NCBI RefSeq assembly: GCF_045055315.1
Contig: NZ_CP173677.1
Location: 868,001-932,000 of the forward strand
Origin: Brachymonas wangyanguii
GTDB taxonomy: Bacteria; Pseudomonadota; Gammaproteobacteria; Burkholderiales; Burkholderiaceae_C
Direction: 5' to 3'
Length of the DNA: 64,000 bases
Shown here: piece by piece, positions 30,211 to 41,557 of the stretch
Layout: each line of letters opens with the position of its first letter
Numbering within the stretch: the stretch's first letter is position 1
Made by a program: the position numbers and the translations under genes
Notes under the pieces: model-generated
What the model was told of the DNA's origin: nothing
The model's input: only the letters and a program-made list of their open reading frames with translations
Databases searched by the model: none

Positions 30211-32265
30211 TCAGTCCGTACCGGTTGCCTGCGTTCCGAAAGGCTGTTTGCCTTGCCACCACGCCAGCACCTGGTTGACGGACGTAGGAATGTCCATCTC
30301 GGAGTTGTCGAGCAGCACGGCATCTTCGGCTGGTTTCAGGGGCGCAGCGGCGCGGGAACGGTCCCGCGCATCGCGCGCTTCCAGGTCAGCACGAAGGTCG
30401 TCTATTTTAGCGTCAATTCCTTTGGAAATCAATTGCTTATGGCGGCGTTCGGCGCGTTTTTCGGCGCTGGCGGTCAAAAACACCTTGAGCGGGGCCTGCG
30501 GGAAGATCACCGTGCCCATGTCGCGGCCGTCGGCGACCAGCCCCGGCAGGCGGCGGAAGCCGTGCTGCAGGCCAACCAGCGCCTCGCGTACCGAGGGCAG
30601 GGCGGAGACGGCGGAGGCGTCCATGCCGCCCTGTTCGCTGCGGATATCCTCGGTGATGTCCTCGCCGCCCAGCAGGCACTGGCCATCGCCGAAACAGATG
30701 TCGAGTTCGCTGGCCAAGCTGGCAATCGCTGCTTCGTTGGTCGCCGGGTCACCATCCAGCAGGCCGGCACGGCGTGCGGCCAGGCCGACGATGCGGTAGA
30801 GCGAACCGGAATCGAGCAGGGCGTAGCCCAGCTGTGCCGCCACCGCGGCTGACAGCGTGCCCTTGCCGCTGGCGCTCGGACCGTCGATGCACAGCACCGG
30901 GATGCTGGCGGCGTCCGCCTGGCACAGCGCCAGGTAGTCGGTGAAATACTCGGGGAAAGTCTTGGCGACGCAGGAAGGATCATCGATGCGCACCGGCAGG
31001 CCGGCCGGGTTGAAGGCGGCGAGCGAGCCGCACATGGCCATGCGGTGGTCGTCGTAGGTGTGCAGGCTGGCGCTGCGCCACTGACCGGCCGCCGGCGGCG
31101 TGACGCGGATGGTGTCCTGGCCTTCCTCCACCGTGGCGCCGAGCTTGCGCAGCTCGGTCGCCATGGCGGCAATGCGGTCGGTTTCCTTGACGCGCCAGCT
31201 GGCAATATTGCGCAGCGTGGTGGTGCCGTTGGCGTACAGCGCCATCACGGCCAGCGTCATGGCGGCATCGGGTATGTGGTTGCAGTCCAGGTCGATTGCC
31301 TGCAGCGGCCAGCGGCCACGTTGCACGCGGATGCTGTCGGGGGTGCTGCTGATGCTGGCACCCATGGCGCGCGCCGCCTCGATGAAGCGGATATCGCCCT
31401 GGATCGAATCGGCGCCAACGCCTTCGATGGTGATGCTGTGGCCTTGTGCCGGATCGGCGGCAATCGCGCCGAGGGCGATGAAATAGCTGGCCGACGAGGC
31501 ATCGGCTTCGACATGCAGCTCGCCGGGTGACTGGTAGACGGCATCGGCCGGCACGGTAAACGCCTGCCAGCCGGTTTCGCTGTCGCGCTCGACCTGCACG
31601 CCATAGCGGCGCATCAGGTTCAGCGTGATCTCGATATACGGCTTGGAAATCAGCTCGCCCTGGATGCGGAAGGTGGTGGCGTGCTGTGCCAGCGGTGCTG
31701 CCATCAGCAGTGCGGTCAGGAACTGGCTGGAGACATCGCCGCGCACACGGATTTCCACCGGCTCCTGTGCCTGGCTCTGGCGCGGGCCGATGCGCAGCGG
31801 CGGGTAGCCGGGGTTGGCCAGGTAGCGCACATCGCAGTCGAGCTGCAGCAGGCCGTCCACCAGGTCGCCGATCGGGCGCTCGTACATGCGCGGGATGCCG
31901 GTCATCTCGAAGTGGCCGTCGAGCATGGCAAGCGCGGCGGTGAGTGGACGCATGGCGGTGCCGGCATTGCCGAGGAACAGGGCCAGTGGGGCATCGGCCT
32001 GGCGCGCGCTGTCGGGCAGTCGGCCACCATTGCCGGTGATGCGAGCGGTGGTGCCGTCACGCTCTACCTGGCAGCCGAGCTGCTGCAGCGCCGCCAGCAT
32101 CACGCGGGTGTCGTCGGAGTCCAGCAGGCCGTGCAGCACGGTGGTGCCGGCACACAGGCCGGACAGCAGCAGCACGCGGTTGCTGATGCTCTTGGAGCCG
32201 GGCAGGCGGACCGTGCCATGGGCTGCGGTCAGGGGAGGAAGGTCCAGGAAAGGGGGCTTGCTCAT
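30211..32265 (-). CDS. aroA-cmk: Bifunctional 3-phosphoshikimate 1-carboxyvinyltransferase / cytidylate kinase
   Basis: A single 684-residue frame joins two enzymes. Residues 1 to about 445 are EPSP synthase (shikimate pathway): LPGSKSISNRVLLL, LGNAGTAMRPLTAA, and WRVKETDRIAAMATEL. Residues about 455-684 are CMP kinase: P-loop IDGPSASGKGT, DGRDMGTVIFP, and RDRSRAAAPLKPAEDAVLLDNS. The start MSKPPFLDL at 32265 is five bases before the tyrA stop region. This fusion is known from other Burkholderiales; elsewhere aroA and cmk are adjacent separate genes. Confidence 0.95.
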   Translation of the reverse strand: MSKPPFLDLPPLTAAHGTVRLPGSKSISNRVLLLSGLCAGTTVLHGLLDSDDTRVMLAALQQLGCQVERDGTTARITGNGGRLPDSARQADAPLALFLGNAGTAMRPLTAALAMLDGHFEMTGIPRMYERPIGDLVDGLLQLDCDVRYLANPGYPPLRIGPRQSQAQEPVEIRVRGDVSSQFLTALLMAAPLAQHATTFRIQGELISKPYIEITLNLMRRYGVQVERDSETGWQAFTVPADAVYQSPGELHVEADASSASYFIALGAIAADPAQGHSITIEGVGADSIQGDIRFIEAARAMGASISSTPDSIRVQRGRWPLQAIDLDCNHIPDAAMTLAVMALYANGTTTLRNIASWRVKETDRIAAMATELRKLGATVEEGQDTIRVTPPAAGQWRSASLHTYDDHRMAMCGSLAAFNPAGLPVRIDDPSCVAKTFPEYFTDYLALCQADAASIPVLCIDGPSASGKGTLSAAVAAQLGYALLDSGSLYRIVGLAARRAGLLDGDPATNEAAIASLASELDICFGDGQCLLGGEDITEDIRSEQGGMDASAVSALPSVREALVGLQHGFRRLPGLVADGRDMGTVIFPQAPLKVFLTASAEKRAERRHKQLISKGIDAKIDDLRADLEARDARDRSRAAAPLKPAEDAVLLDNSEMDIPTSVNQVLAWWQGKQPFGTQATGTD

Positions 32266-32270
32266 CAGGT

Positions 32271-33155
32271 TCAGGGCAGGGAATTGTTGTCCATGGTGCT
32301 CATGCGCCATTGGCTGCGGGCGTTGCTGGCCTCGGTGATCAGGGCCAGCAGACGATCGGCATCGTTATCGGCAATCGCCTGGGCAAAGGTTTGCAGCGAG
32401 GCGATCAGGGCATCGGTCTGGCGCAGCATTTCCTCGCGGTTGCAGAGGAAGATATCGCGCCAGATGTCCGGATTGCTGGCGGCAATACGGGTGAAGTCGC
32501 GGAAGCCGGAGCCGGCTAGCGCCAGCGTGTCGGCAGCATCGTCCTGGTGCAGGATGCTGTGCATCAGCGCATAGGCTGTCATGTGTGGCAGGTGGCTGAC
32601 GGCGGCGAAGGCGGCATCGTGCGCCTGCGGATCCATGGTGATGACGCGACAGCCCAGCGCTTCCCACAGGCTGGTGGCCTGCTGCAGCGGACCGATGCGG
32701 GTGCTGCGCGCCGGCGTCAGGATCACCTGGCGGCCGCGGTACAGGTCCGGATCGGCATGGGCGATACCGGCGACTTCCTTGCCGGCAATCGGGTGTGCCG
32801 GCACGAACTGGCCGGCGTGCGGACCAAGAGCCGCTTGCGCTGCAGAGATCACGTTCTGCTTGGTCGAGCCGACGTCCATGATGATGGCGTCCGGGCGCAG
32901 CGACGGAGCGATGTCTTTCAGCACCTGCTCCGTCACCGCCACCGGTACTGCCAGCACGACGAAATCGGCGCGCTGCACGGCATCGGCGATGCTGCTGGTG
33001 GCGGCATCGATCACGCCACGGTCGAGGGCAAGGCGCAGGTCATCGGTACGCGGGCTGTAGCCCACGACCTGTTGTACCAGGCGTGCGCGTCGCATCGCCA
33101 GGGCGAGCGAGCCGCCCATCATGCCGCATCCGATCAGGGCCATGCGCAGGAACAT
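32271..33155 (-). CDS. tyrA: Prephenate dehydrogenase
   Basis: NAD(P)-dependent oxidative decarboxylase of prephenate in tyrosine synthesis. 294 residues. Seen: Rossmann motif MALIGCGMMGGSLALAMRRA, DVGSTKQNVISAA, FVPAHPIAGKEVAG with the catalytic histidine, and VSHLPHMTAYAL. Monofunctional (no chorismate mutase or ACT domain). Between pheA and aroA-cmk in a run of aromatic amino acid genes. Confidence 0.93.
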   Translation of the reverse strand: MFLRMALIGCGMMGGSLALAMRRARLVQQVVGYSPRTDDLRLALDRGVIDAATSSIADAVQRADFVVLAVPVAVTEQVLKDIAPSLRPDAIIMDVGSTKQNVISAAQAALGPHAGQFVPAHPIAGKEVAGIAHADPDLYRGRQVILTPARSTRIGPLQQATSLWEALGCRVITMDPQAHDAAFAAVSHLPHMTAYALMHSILHQDDAADTLALAGSGFRDFTRIAASNPDIWRDIFLCNREEMLRQTDALIASLQTFAQAIADNDADRLLALITEASNARSQWRMSTMDNNSLP

Positions 33156-33170
33156 CGCTTGCCTCCTGCC

Positions 33171-34256
33171 TCAGCCGTTGATGGCGTAAGAGCCCAGCAC
33201 CTTGTAGTAGGCACAGATCGGGCGCAGATCGGCCAGCGCAGCCGCCATGGCGGGATCGCTGATATGGCCTTGCAGGTCGATGTAGAAGAAGTATTCCCAT
33301 TGCTGGCCGCTGCGGGCCGGACGCGATTCGAAGCGCGACATGGACACGCCGTGGCGCTTGAGCGGTTCCAGCAGCTCGTAGACGGCGCCGGGACGGTTCA
33401 CCACCGATACCACCAGGCTGGTGCAGTCGTGGCCGGAGGATTCCGGCATGGCCAGTGTTTCCGGCAGGCAGATCACGGCGAAGCGAGTGCGGTTGTAGGC
33501 ATCGTCCTGGATCGAGGGCGAGATCACGTGCAGGCCGAACTGGCTGGCGGCGCGCAAGCTGGCGATCGCCGCCCACTTGGGGTTGCTGGCCACGATGCGG
33601 GCGCCCTCGGCATTGCTGTCTGCGGCGTGGCGCTCGGCGTTGGGCAGGTGGGCATTGAGCCAGTTCTGGCACTGCGCCAGCGCCTGCGGGTGCGCGTAGA
33701 CGGCCTCGATGTCATCCAGGCTGTTGTCCTTGCGCAGCAGGTTGTGGCGTACCAGCAGGCTGGTTTCGCCAATGATGTGCAGCGGCGAAGTCAGGAACAG
33801 GTCCAGCGTGCGCGTCACCACGCCTTCGGTGGAGTTTTCTACCGGCACCACGCCAAAGGCAGCACGGCCGCCGGCGGTGGCCTGGAACACCTCGTCCATG
33901 CTGGTGCAGGGGATGTGCTCGATGCTGACGCCGAAAAAGGCTTCGGCCGCCTGTTCGCTGAAGGTGCCGGCCGGGCCCAGGTAGGCGACGCGCTGCGGCG
34001 CTTCCAGCGCACGACAGGCGGACATGATTTCGCGCCAGATGTTGGCGATGCTGGTTTCCTTGAGCGGGCCCAGGTTGTCCTGCTGCAGGGTGTGGATCAC
34101 CTGTGCCTCGCGCTCGGGGCGGAATACCTGCGAGCCTTCCAGGCGCTTGATGTCGCCTACTTCGTTGGCCAGTGCAGCGCGTTCGTTGAGCAGCTTCAGC
34201 AGGTGTTGGTCTACCGCGTCGATGGCGACGCGCAAGTCGGCAATGGTCCGGGTCAT
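33171..34256 (-). CDS. pheA: Bifunctional chorismate mutase / prephenate dehydratase
   Basis: P-protein making phenylpyruvate from chorismate. 361 residues. Residues about 1-90: AroQ chorismate mutase helix (IADLRVAIDAVDQHLLKLL, ANEVGDIKR). About 95-275: dehydratase with RVAYLGPAGTFSEQAA. About 280-361: ACT regulatory domain with LVVSVVNRPGAVYELLEPL and RFESRPAR, the usual phenylalanine feedback site. Confidence 0.95.
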   Translation of the reverse strand: MTRTIADLRVAIDAVDQHLLKLLNERAALANEVGDIKRLEGSQVFRPEREAQVIHTLQQDNLGPLKETSIANIWREIMSACRALEAPQRVAYLGPAGTFSEQAAEAFFGVSIEHIPCTSMDEVFQATAGGRAAFGVVPVENSTEGVVTRTLDLFLTSPLHIIGETSLLVRHNLLRKDNSLDDIEAVYAHPQALAQCQNWLNAHLPNAERHAADSNAEGARIVASNPKWAAIASLRAASQFGLHVISPSIQDDAYNRTRFAVICLPETLAMPESSGHDCTSLVVSVVNRPGAVYELLEPLKRHGVSMSRFESRPARSGQQWEYFFYIDLQGHISDPAMAAALADLRPICAYYKVLGSYAING

Positions 34257-34285
34257 GGCAGGATCAGAAAAACGGTCAGGGGGAA

Positions 34286-35398
34286 TCAGGCCTGCTGGGC
34301 CTCGAAATCGCGCAGGTAGTCGACCAGCGCCTGGACGCCCGCCAGCGGCATGGCGTTGTAGATGCTGGCACGCATGCCGCCCACGGACTTGTGGCCCTTG
34401 AGTTGCAGCAGGCCGCGTTCGCGTGCGCCCTCCAGGAAGGCGGCGTTGCGGCTTTCATCGGCCAGGAAGAAGGGCACGTTCATGCGGGAACGCGCAGCGG
34501 GATCGACCTCGTTGCGGTAGAACGCCGACTGGTCGATGAAGTTGTACAGCAGTTCGGCCTTGGCGATGTTCTGCGCCTCCAGCGCAGCCACGCCGCCTTG
34601 TTCCAGCAGCCACTGGAAGATCAGGCCGGCCATGTAGATGCCATAGGTCGGCGGCGTGTTGAACATGGAGTCGTTCTTCGCCACCAGCTCGTAGTTGAAG
34701 GCACTCGGGCAGATCGGCAGCGCATGGCCGATCAGGTCCTCGCGGATCACCACCAGCGTCAGGCCGGCCGGACCGATGTTCTTTTGCGCGCCACCATAGG
34801 CCAGGCCGACGCGGCTCCAGTCGATGCTGCGCGACAGCACGTGCGAGGAGAAGTCGATCACCAGCGGGGCGTCACAACCCAGCGCTGCCAGGTCCGGCAG
34901 CGTGTGGAATTCCACGCCATGGATGGTCTCGTTGCTGCAGATATGCACGTAGCGGCTACCCGGCGAGATCTGCCAGCTGGCCGGATCGGGAATGCGGGTG
35001 AACGGATCGGCCTGGGCCGCCAGCTGCACCTGGCAGTACCTGCCGGCTTCCACCTGGCTTTTCTGGCTCCAGCTGCCGGTCACCACGTAGCTGGCGCTTT
35101 CGCCGCGGCTCAGGTTCAGCGGCACGATGGCGTTTTCGGCAATCGCTCCACCCTGCATGAACAGGATCTGGAAGTTGTCCGGAATCGCCAGCAGGGTGCG
35201 CAGATTGGCCTTGGCCTGTTCCAGGATGATGCCGAAAGGCTCGCTGCGGTGGCTCATCTCCAGCACGCCCATGCCGGCACGACGTCCGTCCGGGTAGGGC
35301 CAGTCCAGCAATTCGCTGGCGGCGCGTTGCAGTACGGCCGCCGGCATGGTGGCCGGGCCGGCCGAGAAGTTGTAGGGGCGGTGCAGGACGTCAGGCAT
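34286..35398 (-). CDS. serC: Phosphoserine aminotransferase
   Basis: PLP enzyme converting 3-phosphohydroxypyruvate to phosphoserine, also used in pyridoxine synthesis. 370 residues. Seen: YNFSAGPATMPAAVLQ, MEMSHRS-like LEMSHRSEPF, PLP lysine in YGGAQKNIGPAGLTLV, and GGMRASIYNAMPLAGVQALVDY at the C-terminus. Located between the DUF2059 gene and pheA. The same operon also supplies aromatic amino acids. Confidence 0.96.
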   Translation of the reverse strand: MPDVLHRPYNFSAGPATMPAAVLQRAASELLDWPYPDGRRAGMGVLEMSHRSEPFGIILEQAKANLRTLLAIPDNFQILFMQGGAIAENAIVPLNLSRGESASYVVTGSWSQKSQVEAGRYCQVQLAAQADPFTRIPDPASWQISPGSRYVHICSNETIHGVEFHTLPDLAALGCDAPLVIDFSSHVLSRSIDWSRVGLAYGGAQKNIGPAGLTLVVIREDLIGHALPICPSAFNYELVAKNDSMFNTPPTYGIYMAGLIFQWLLEQGGVAALEAQNIAKAELLYNFIDQSAFYRNEVDPAARSRMNVPFFLADESRNAAFLEGARERGLLQLKGHKSVGGMRASIYNAMPLAGVQALVDYLRDFEAQQA

Positions 35399-35413
35399 GA
35401 TGGCAGTCAGGGC

Positions 35414-35968
35414 TTACTTGTTGCTGTTGATGATCTGGTTGGCGCGGCTGTCGAAGGTCTTGATGCGGGCTTCCACATCCTTGCGCGTGGCTTCCACCAG
35501 TTTCTGCGCCAGCATGTTCGCCATCTGCGGGTTGGCTGCGTAGTACTTCTTGATCACGGGCGATTCCATGAAGGCCACCAGCTGGCGCAACTCGTCGGCG
35601 GTAAAGCGCTCGGCATAGGCCGGTACCAGCACGTCCAGGCTGATGCGCTCATTGCGGCTCTTGATCAGGCGCACGTTGTCCTGGTTGAACTTCTTCAGTT
35701 CGGCATCCAGCTGGTCGGCGGCGGCACGCTGCTTGGAGCGCGGCAGCTGGTCCAGCTTGGGCAGCCAGGTCGATACCACGGTCTGCGAGGCGGTACCGGC
35801 CAGTTGCGCGATCAGCGCATCCATGTCGTTCGCCTTCTGCAGGTTCACGATACGTGTGGCCAGTTGCTTGCGTGCAGCGGCATCGGACTGGGCGTGGGCG
35901 GGAGCGGCAGCCAGGCCCACGGACAGGGCGATGGCAGCAATAACAGGGGTGGCAAAGCGCATGGTCAT
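35414..35968 (-). CDS. DUF2059-domain exported protein
   Basis: 184 residues: a signal peptide (hydrophobic VIAAIALSVGLAAAPAHAQ) followed by an alpha-helical DUF2059 domain with YAERFTADELRQLVAFMESPVIKKYYAANPQM-like helices. Function unknown; the gene commonly sits between gyrA and serC in Burkholderiales. Start at 35968 (MTMRF) or 35962. Confidence 0.85.
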   Translation of the reverse strand: MTMRFATPVIAAIALSVGLAAAPAHAQSDAAARKQLATRIVNLQKANDMDALIAQLAGTASQTVVSTWLPKLDQLPRSKQRAAADQLDAELKKFNQDNVRLIKSRNERISLDVLVPAYAERFTADELRQLVAFMESPVIKKYYAANPQMANMLAQKLVEATRKDVEARIKTFDSRANQIINSNK

Positions 35969-36048
35969 CTCGGTACTACCTGAAAAGGGAAAACAGGAAT
36001 CGGAACGTGCCGCCACCGTTGGCAGCGGCACGATTCAGGCATTGTGCA

Positions 36049-38691
<2,643 letters not shown>

Positions 38692-38956
38692 GCTGGCGGA
38701 GACTCTTCCTGTATATGAATAGCCACCATTCTACCGGGTCAGGTCAAGTGTCCGGTCAGGCAGTCGCCCCGCTGGCTGTGTGGCAAGCGCGCAACAAAGC
38801 GCCAGATTTCCCCCGGGCTGACGTGCAGAGGCCTTGTGGAGCGGTTAAAGTGAATGCGTGCTGTGGCACAATCGGTTCGACGGGTTACGCTCAAGGGCAT
38901 CCGAAACTCGCATAATCGTGCAGCTCCTGCTGTGGTATTAAATCAAGAGGATAAAC

Positions 38957-39547
38957 ATGAAGAAACTGAATAAAGTGGCTGTGTTGTTCGCAACTGTCGC
39001 TATGGCAGGCAGTGCTATGGCTGCATCCACCACCCTGAAGGGTGACAACTGGGTTAACAACCACGGTAACCTGGTGTGGATGAACGGCACGAACGAACTG
39101 TGCTGGCAAGATAACTACTGGACTCCGGCTACCGCTGCCACCCCGGCTTGCGGCCTGCCCGTTGCCCAGGCAGCTCCGGCTCCTGCTGCTCCGGTTGCCA
39201 GCAAGGTGACCTACGCTGCTGACGCCTTCTTCGACTTCGACAAGTCCGTGCTGAAGCCGGCTGGCCGCGCTACCCTGGACGACCTGGTCAGCAAGATCCA
39301 GGGCCTGAACCTGGAAGCCGTGATCAGCACTGGTCACACCGACTCCATCGGCTCTGACGCCTACAACCAGGCTCTGTCTGTTCGTCGCGCCAACGCCGTG
39401 AAGAACTACCTGGTGTCCAAGGGCATCCCCGCTGAGCGCATCTACGTGGAAGGCAAGGGCGAAAGCCAGCCGGTCGCTACCAACGCTACCCGCGAAGGCC
39501 GCGCCCAGAACCGTCGCGTGGAAATCGAAGTGGTTGGCACCCGCTAA
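38957..39547 (+). CDS. ompA: OmpA-family outer membrane protein
   Basis: 196 residues: signal peptide (KVAVLFATVAMAGSAMA), a short mature N-terminus with DNWVNNHGNLVWMNGTNELCW, an Ala/Pro hinge (about residues 72-82), and a C-terminal OmpA peptidoglycan-binding domain with FFDFDKSVLKP, TGHTDSIGSDAYNQALSVRRA, and the NRRVEIEV end. The short N-terminal part lacks a full eight-strand barrel, as in other short betaproteobacterial OmpA proteins. Codon use is strongly biased (GCT, GGT, AAC), suggesting high expression. AGAGG lies six bases before ATG 38957. The leader 38692-38956 has no confidently placed promoter. Confidence 0.93.
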   Translation: MKKLNKVAVLFATVAMAGSAMAASTTLKGDNWVNNHGNLVWMNGTNELCWQDNYWTPATAATPACGLPVAQAAPAPAAPVASKVTYAADAFFDFDKSVLKPAGRATLDDLVSKIQGLNLEAVISTGHTDSIGSDAYNQALSVRRANAVKNYLVSKGIPAERIYVEGKGESQPVATNATREGRAQNRRVEIEVVGTR

Positions 39548-39568
39548 TCCTTCTGCTCACGCAGACCC

Positions 39569-39595
39569 AAAAAGCCCCGCCCTGCGGGGCTTTTT
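39569..39595 (+). terminator. Rho-independent terminator after ompA
   Basis: A 12-bp stem (39569-39580 with 39584-39595) with a three-base loop includes the A-run and T-run and is strongly GC in the middle. It ends transcription of ompA. Confidence 0.92.
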
Positions 39596-39647
39596 GTCGT
39601 CTGGAGGGTGGATACGCGGCATCTGATTTTTGAGGCACAATCAGCCT

Positions 39648-40385
39648 ATGGAAAATACCAATACCCAGCAATCCGTGCCGGCGGAGAACGTTGATCCGGC
39701 GGAAGTGGCCAAGTTTTCTGACCTGGCGCACCAGTGGTGGGACGAGACTGGCGTACTGCATACGCTGCACGCCATCAACCCTTTGCGTCTGGGCTGGATC
39801 CAGGAAGTGGCTGGCCCGCTGCGCGAACGGCAGGTGCTGGATGTAGGCTGCGGTGGCGGTATCCTGTCCGAATCCATGGCGCAGGCCGGTGCCCAGGTGA
39901 CGGGTATCGACCTGGCGGAAGAATCGCTGCGCGTGGCACAGTTGCACGCGCTGGAAGCTGGCGTCAACAACGTGCGCTACCAGAAGGTCAGCGTGGAGCA
40001 GTTTGCAGCCGAACATCCGGGCGAATTTGATGTCGTCACTTGCATGGAAATGCTGGAGCACGTGCCTGATCCGGCCTCGGTGGTGCGTGCCTGTGCGCAG
40101 GCGGTCAAGCCGGGCGGCTGGGTGCTGCTGTCCACCATCAACCGCAATCCCAAGTCCTTCCTGTTTGCGATCCTGGGTGCGGAATACCTGCTGAATCTGG
40201 TGCCGCGTGGTACCCACGAATACGCCAAGATGATCACCCCGGCCGAGCTGATGCGCGAATGCCGTGAATCTGGCCTGGCGATTGATTCCACGCGTGGCCT
40301 GCATTACAACCCGCTGACGCAGCGCTATTGGCTCGATGCCAATGTGGACGTCAATTACATGGTGGCTTGCCGCAAGCCGGACTGA
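39648..40385 (+). CDS. ubiG: Ubiquinone biosynthesis O-methyltransferase UbiG
   Basis: SAM-dependent methyltransferase doing both O-methylations of ubiquinone synthesis. 245 residues. Seen: HQWWDETGVLHTLHAINPLRL, SAM motif I VLDVGCGGGILSE, VTGIDLAEESL, and EMLEHVPDP with VSTINR-like LLSTINRNPKSF. ATG 39648 preferred; a TTG at 39630 is also in frame. Followed 11 bases later by a phosphoglycolate phosphatase-like gene, a common Burkholderiales pairing. Confidence 0.96.
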   Translation: MENTNTQQSVPAENVDPAEVAKFSDLAHQWWDETGVLHTLHAINPLRLGWIQEVAGPLRERQVLDVGCGGGILSESMAQAGAQVTGIDLAEESLRVAQLHALEAGVNNVRYQKVSVEQFAAEHPGEFDVVTCMEMLEHVPDPASVVRACAQAVKPGGWVLLSTINRNPKSFLFAILGAEYLLNLVPRGTHEYAKMITPAELMRECRESGLAIDSTRGLHYNPLTQRYWLDANVDVNYMVACRKPD

Positions 40386-40396
40386 ACGGGTTTCAT

Positions 40397-41062
40397 ATGG
40401 CATTCTCGAATATCCAGGCGGTGCTGTTCGATCTGGACGGCACACTGATTGACAGCGCCCCGGATCTGGGCGCAGCCGTGGACCGCATGCGCGTGGCGCG
40501 TGGACTGCCGTCGCTGCCGCTGGAACACTATCGGCCCATGGCCGGTGCCGGCGCGCGCGGCATGCTCGGTCTGGCGTTTGGCATGGCGCCGGAGCATCCG
40601 GATTTTCCGGACTACCGCGAGGAATTTTTCCGAAACTATGAATCCAGCCTGACCGAGCTGACACACGCTTTTGATGGCGTACCGGAGCTGTTGCGTGCGC
40701 TGGAGTCGGCTGGCCTGCGCTGGGGCATCGTCACCAACAAGACTGAGCGCTTCACGCTGCCACTGACACGTACCATGCCGGTGCTGCAAGGCGCTGCCGT
40801 GGTGGTGGCGGGGGATACCACGCCGCACCCCAAGCCGCATCCGGAGCCGTTGCTGGAGGCGGCACGCCGCCTGCAGCTGCCGCCGTCGGCCTGCCTGTAC
40901 GTGGGGGATGACAAACGCGATATTGATGCGGCACGCGCTGCCGGCATGCCGGATGTGGCCGCGCTCTGGGGCTATCTGGGCGAGCACGATGTGGCGGCCT
41001 GGGGTGCCCAGGCCGAAGCGGCGCAGCCGGCCGAGGTGCTGGCGCTGATCGGGCTGCAATAA
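40397..41062 (+). CDS. gph: Phosphoglycolate phosphatase-like HAD hydrolase
   Basis: 221-residue HAD phosphatase of the Gph type. Seen: motif I VLFDLDGTLIDSAPDLG, cap domain up to about residue 90, motif II GIVTNKTERF, lysine motif HPKPHPEPLLEAARRL, and motif III YVGDDKRDIDAARAAGM. The position after ubiG matches the ubiG-gph arrangement; MupP-like N-acetylmuramate 6-phosphate phosphatase activity is an alternative for this subgroup. Confidence 0.87.
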   Translation: MAFSNIQAVLFDLDGTLIDSAPDLGAAVDRMRVARGLPSLPLEHYRPMAGAGARGMLGLAFGMAPEHPDFPDYREEFFRNYESSLTELTHAFDGVPELLRALESAGLRWGIVTNKTERFTLPLTRTMPVLQGAAVVVAGDTTPHPKPHPEPLLEAARRLQLPPSACLYVGDDKRDIDAARAAGMPDVAALWGYLGEHDVAAWGAQAEAAQPAEVLALIGLQ

Positions 41063-41066
41063 GACC

Positions 41067-41555
41067 ATGCGCTGGCAGAGTCGGTTGGGACTGATGCTGC
41101 TGGTACTGGCAGGGGCTGCCCAGGCGCAGCAACCCTGTTTTTCCGATACCGACTGGCAGGCCTTGCAGCGCAGCACGGCGGCAGATGGTGCAGCGCGTCC
41201 GGTGCTGCTCTATGTCTGGTCGCCACGCATGGTGCTGTCGGCGCGGCATGCCGCCGAGGTGCAGCAGGTGGCGACGGATCTGGCGATTGACTGGCTGGTG
41301 GTGCACGATGGCCGTGTGCCCGATAGTGAAATACAAGAGGCGCGGCAGACGCTGGACGCAGACGCCCAGCAGGTGTTGGCATACAGTCAGCCCTTGTGTG
41401 CGCAGGAGCTGATTGAGGCCGATGCCTACCGGCACTTTCCCAGCGCCTGGCTGGTGCAGCAAGGCCGGGCTGCCACGCGGCCTCTGGTATCGGCCATGCC
41501 GCCAGCGTATTGGCGCCTGGGTATTGAAGAGCGCCTGCACAGCGGGGAGAAATAG
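41067..41555 (+). CDS. Unknown exported protein, possibly thioredoxin-like
   Basis: 162 residues with a clear signal peptide (LGLMLLVLAGAAQAQQ). The mature part, with PVLLYVWSPRMVLSARHAAEVQQVATDL, resembles a thioredoxin-fold beta-alpha segment but lacks a CxxC motif, so a redox role is doubtful. Four bases after gph and two bases before the next exported protein; the tight spacing indicates one operon. Confidence 0.7.
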   Translation: MRWQSRLGLMLLVLAGAAQAQQPCFSDTDWQALQRSTAADGAARPVLLYVWSPRMVLSARHAAEVQQVATDLAIDWLVVHDGRVPDSEIQEARQTLDADAQQVLAYSQPLCAQELIEADAYRHFPSAWLVQQGRAATRPLVSAMPPAYWRLGIEERLHSGEK

Positions 41556-41557
41556 CG

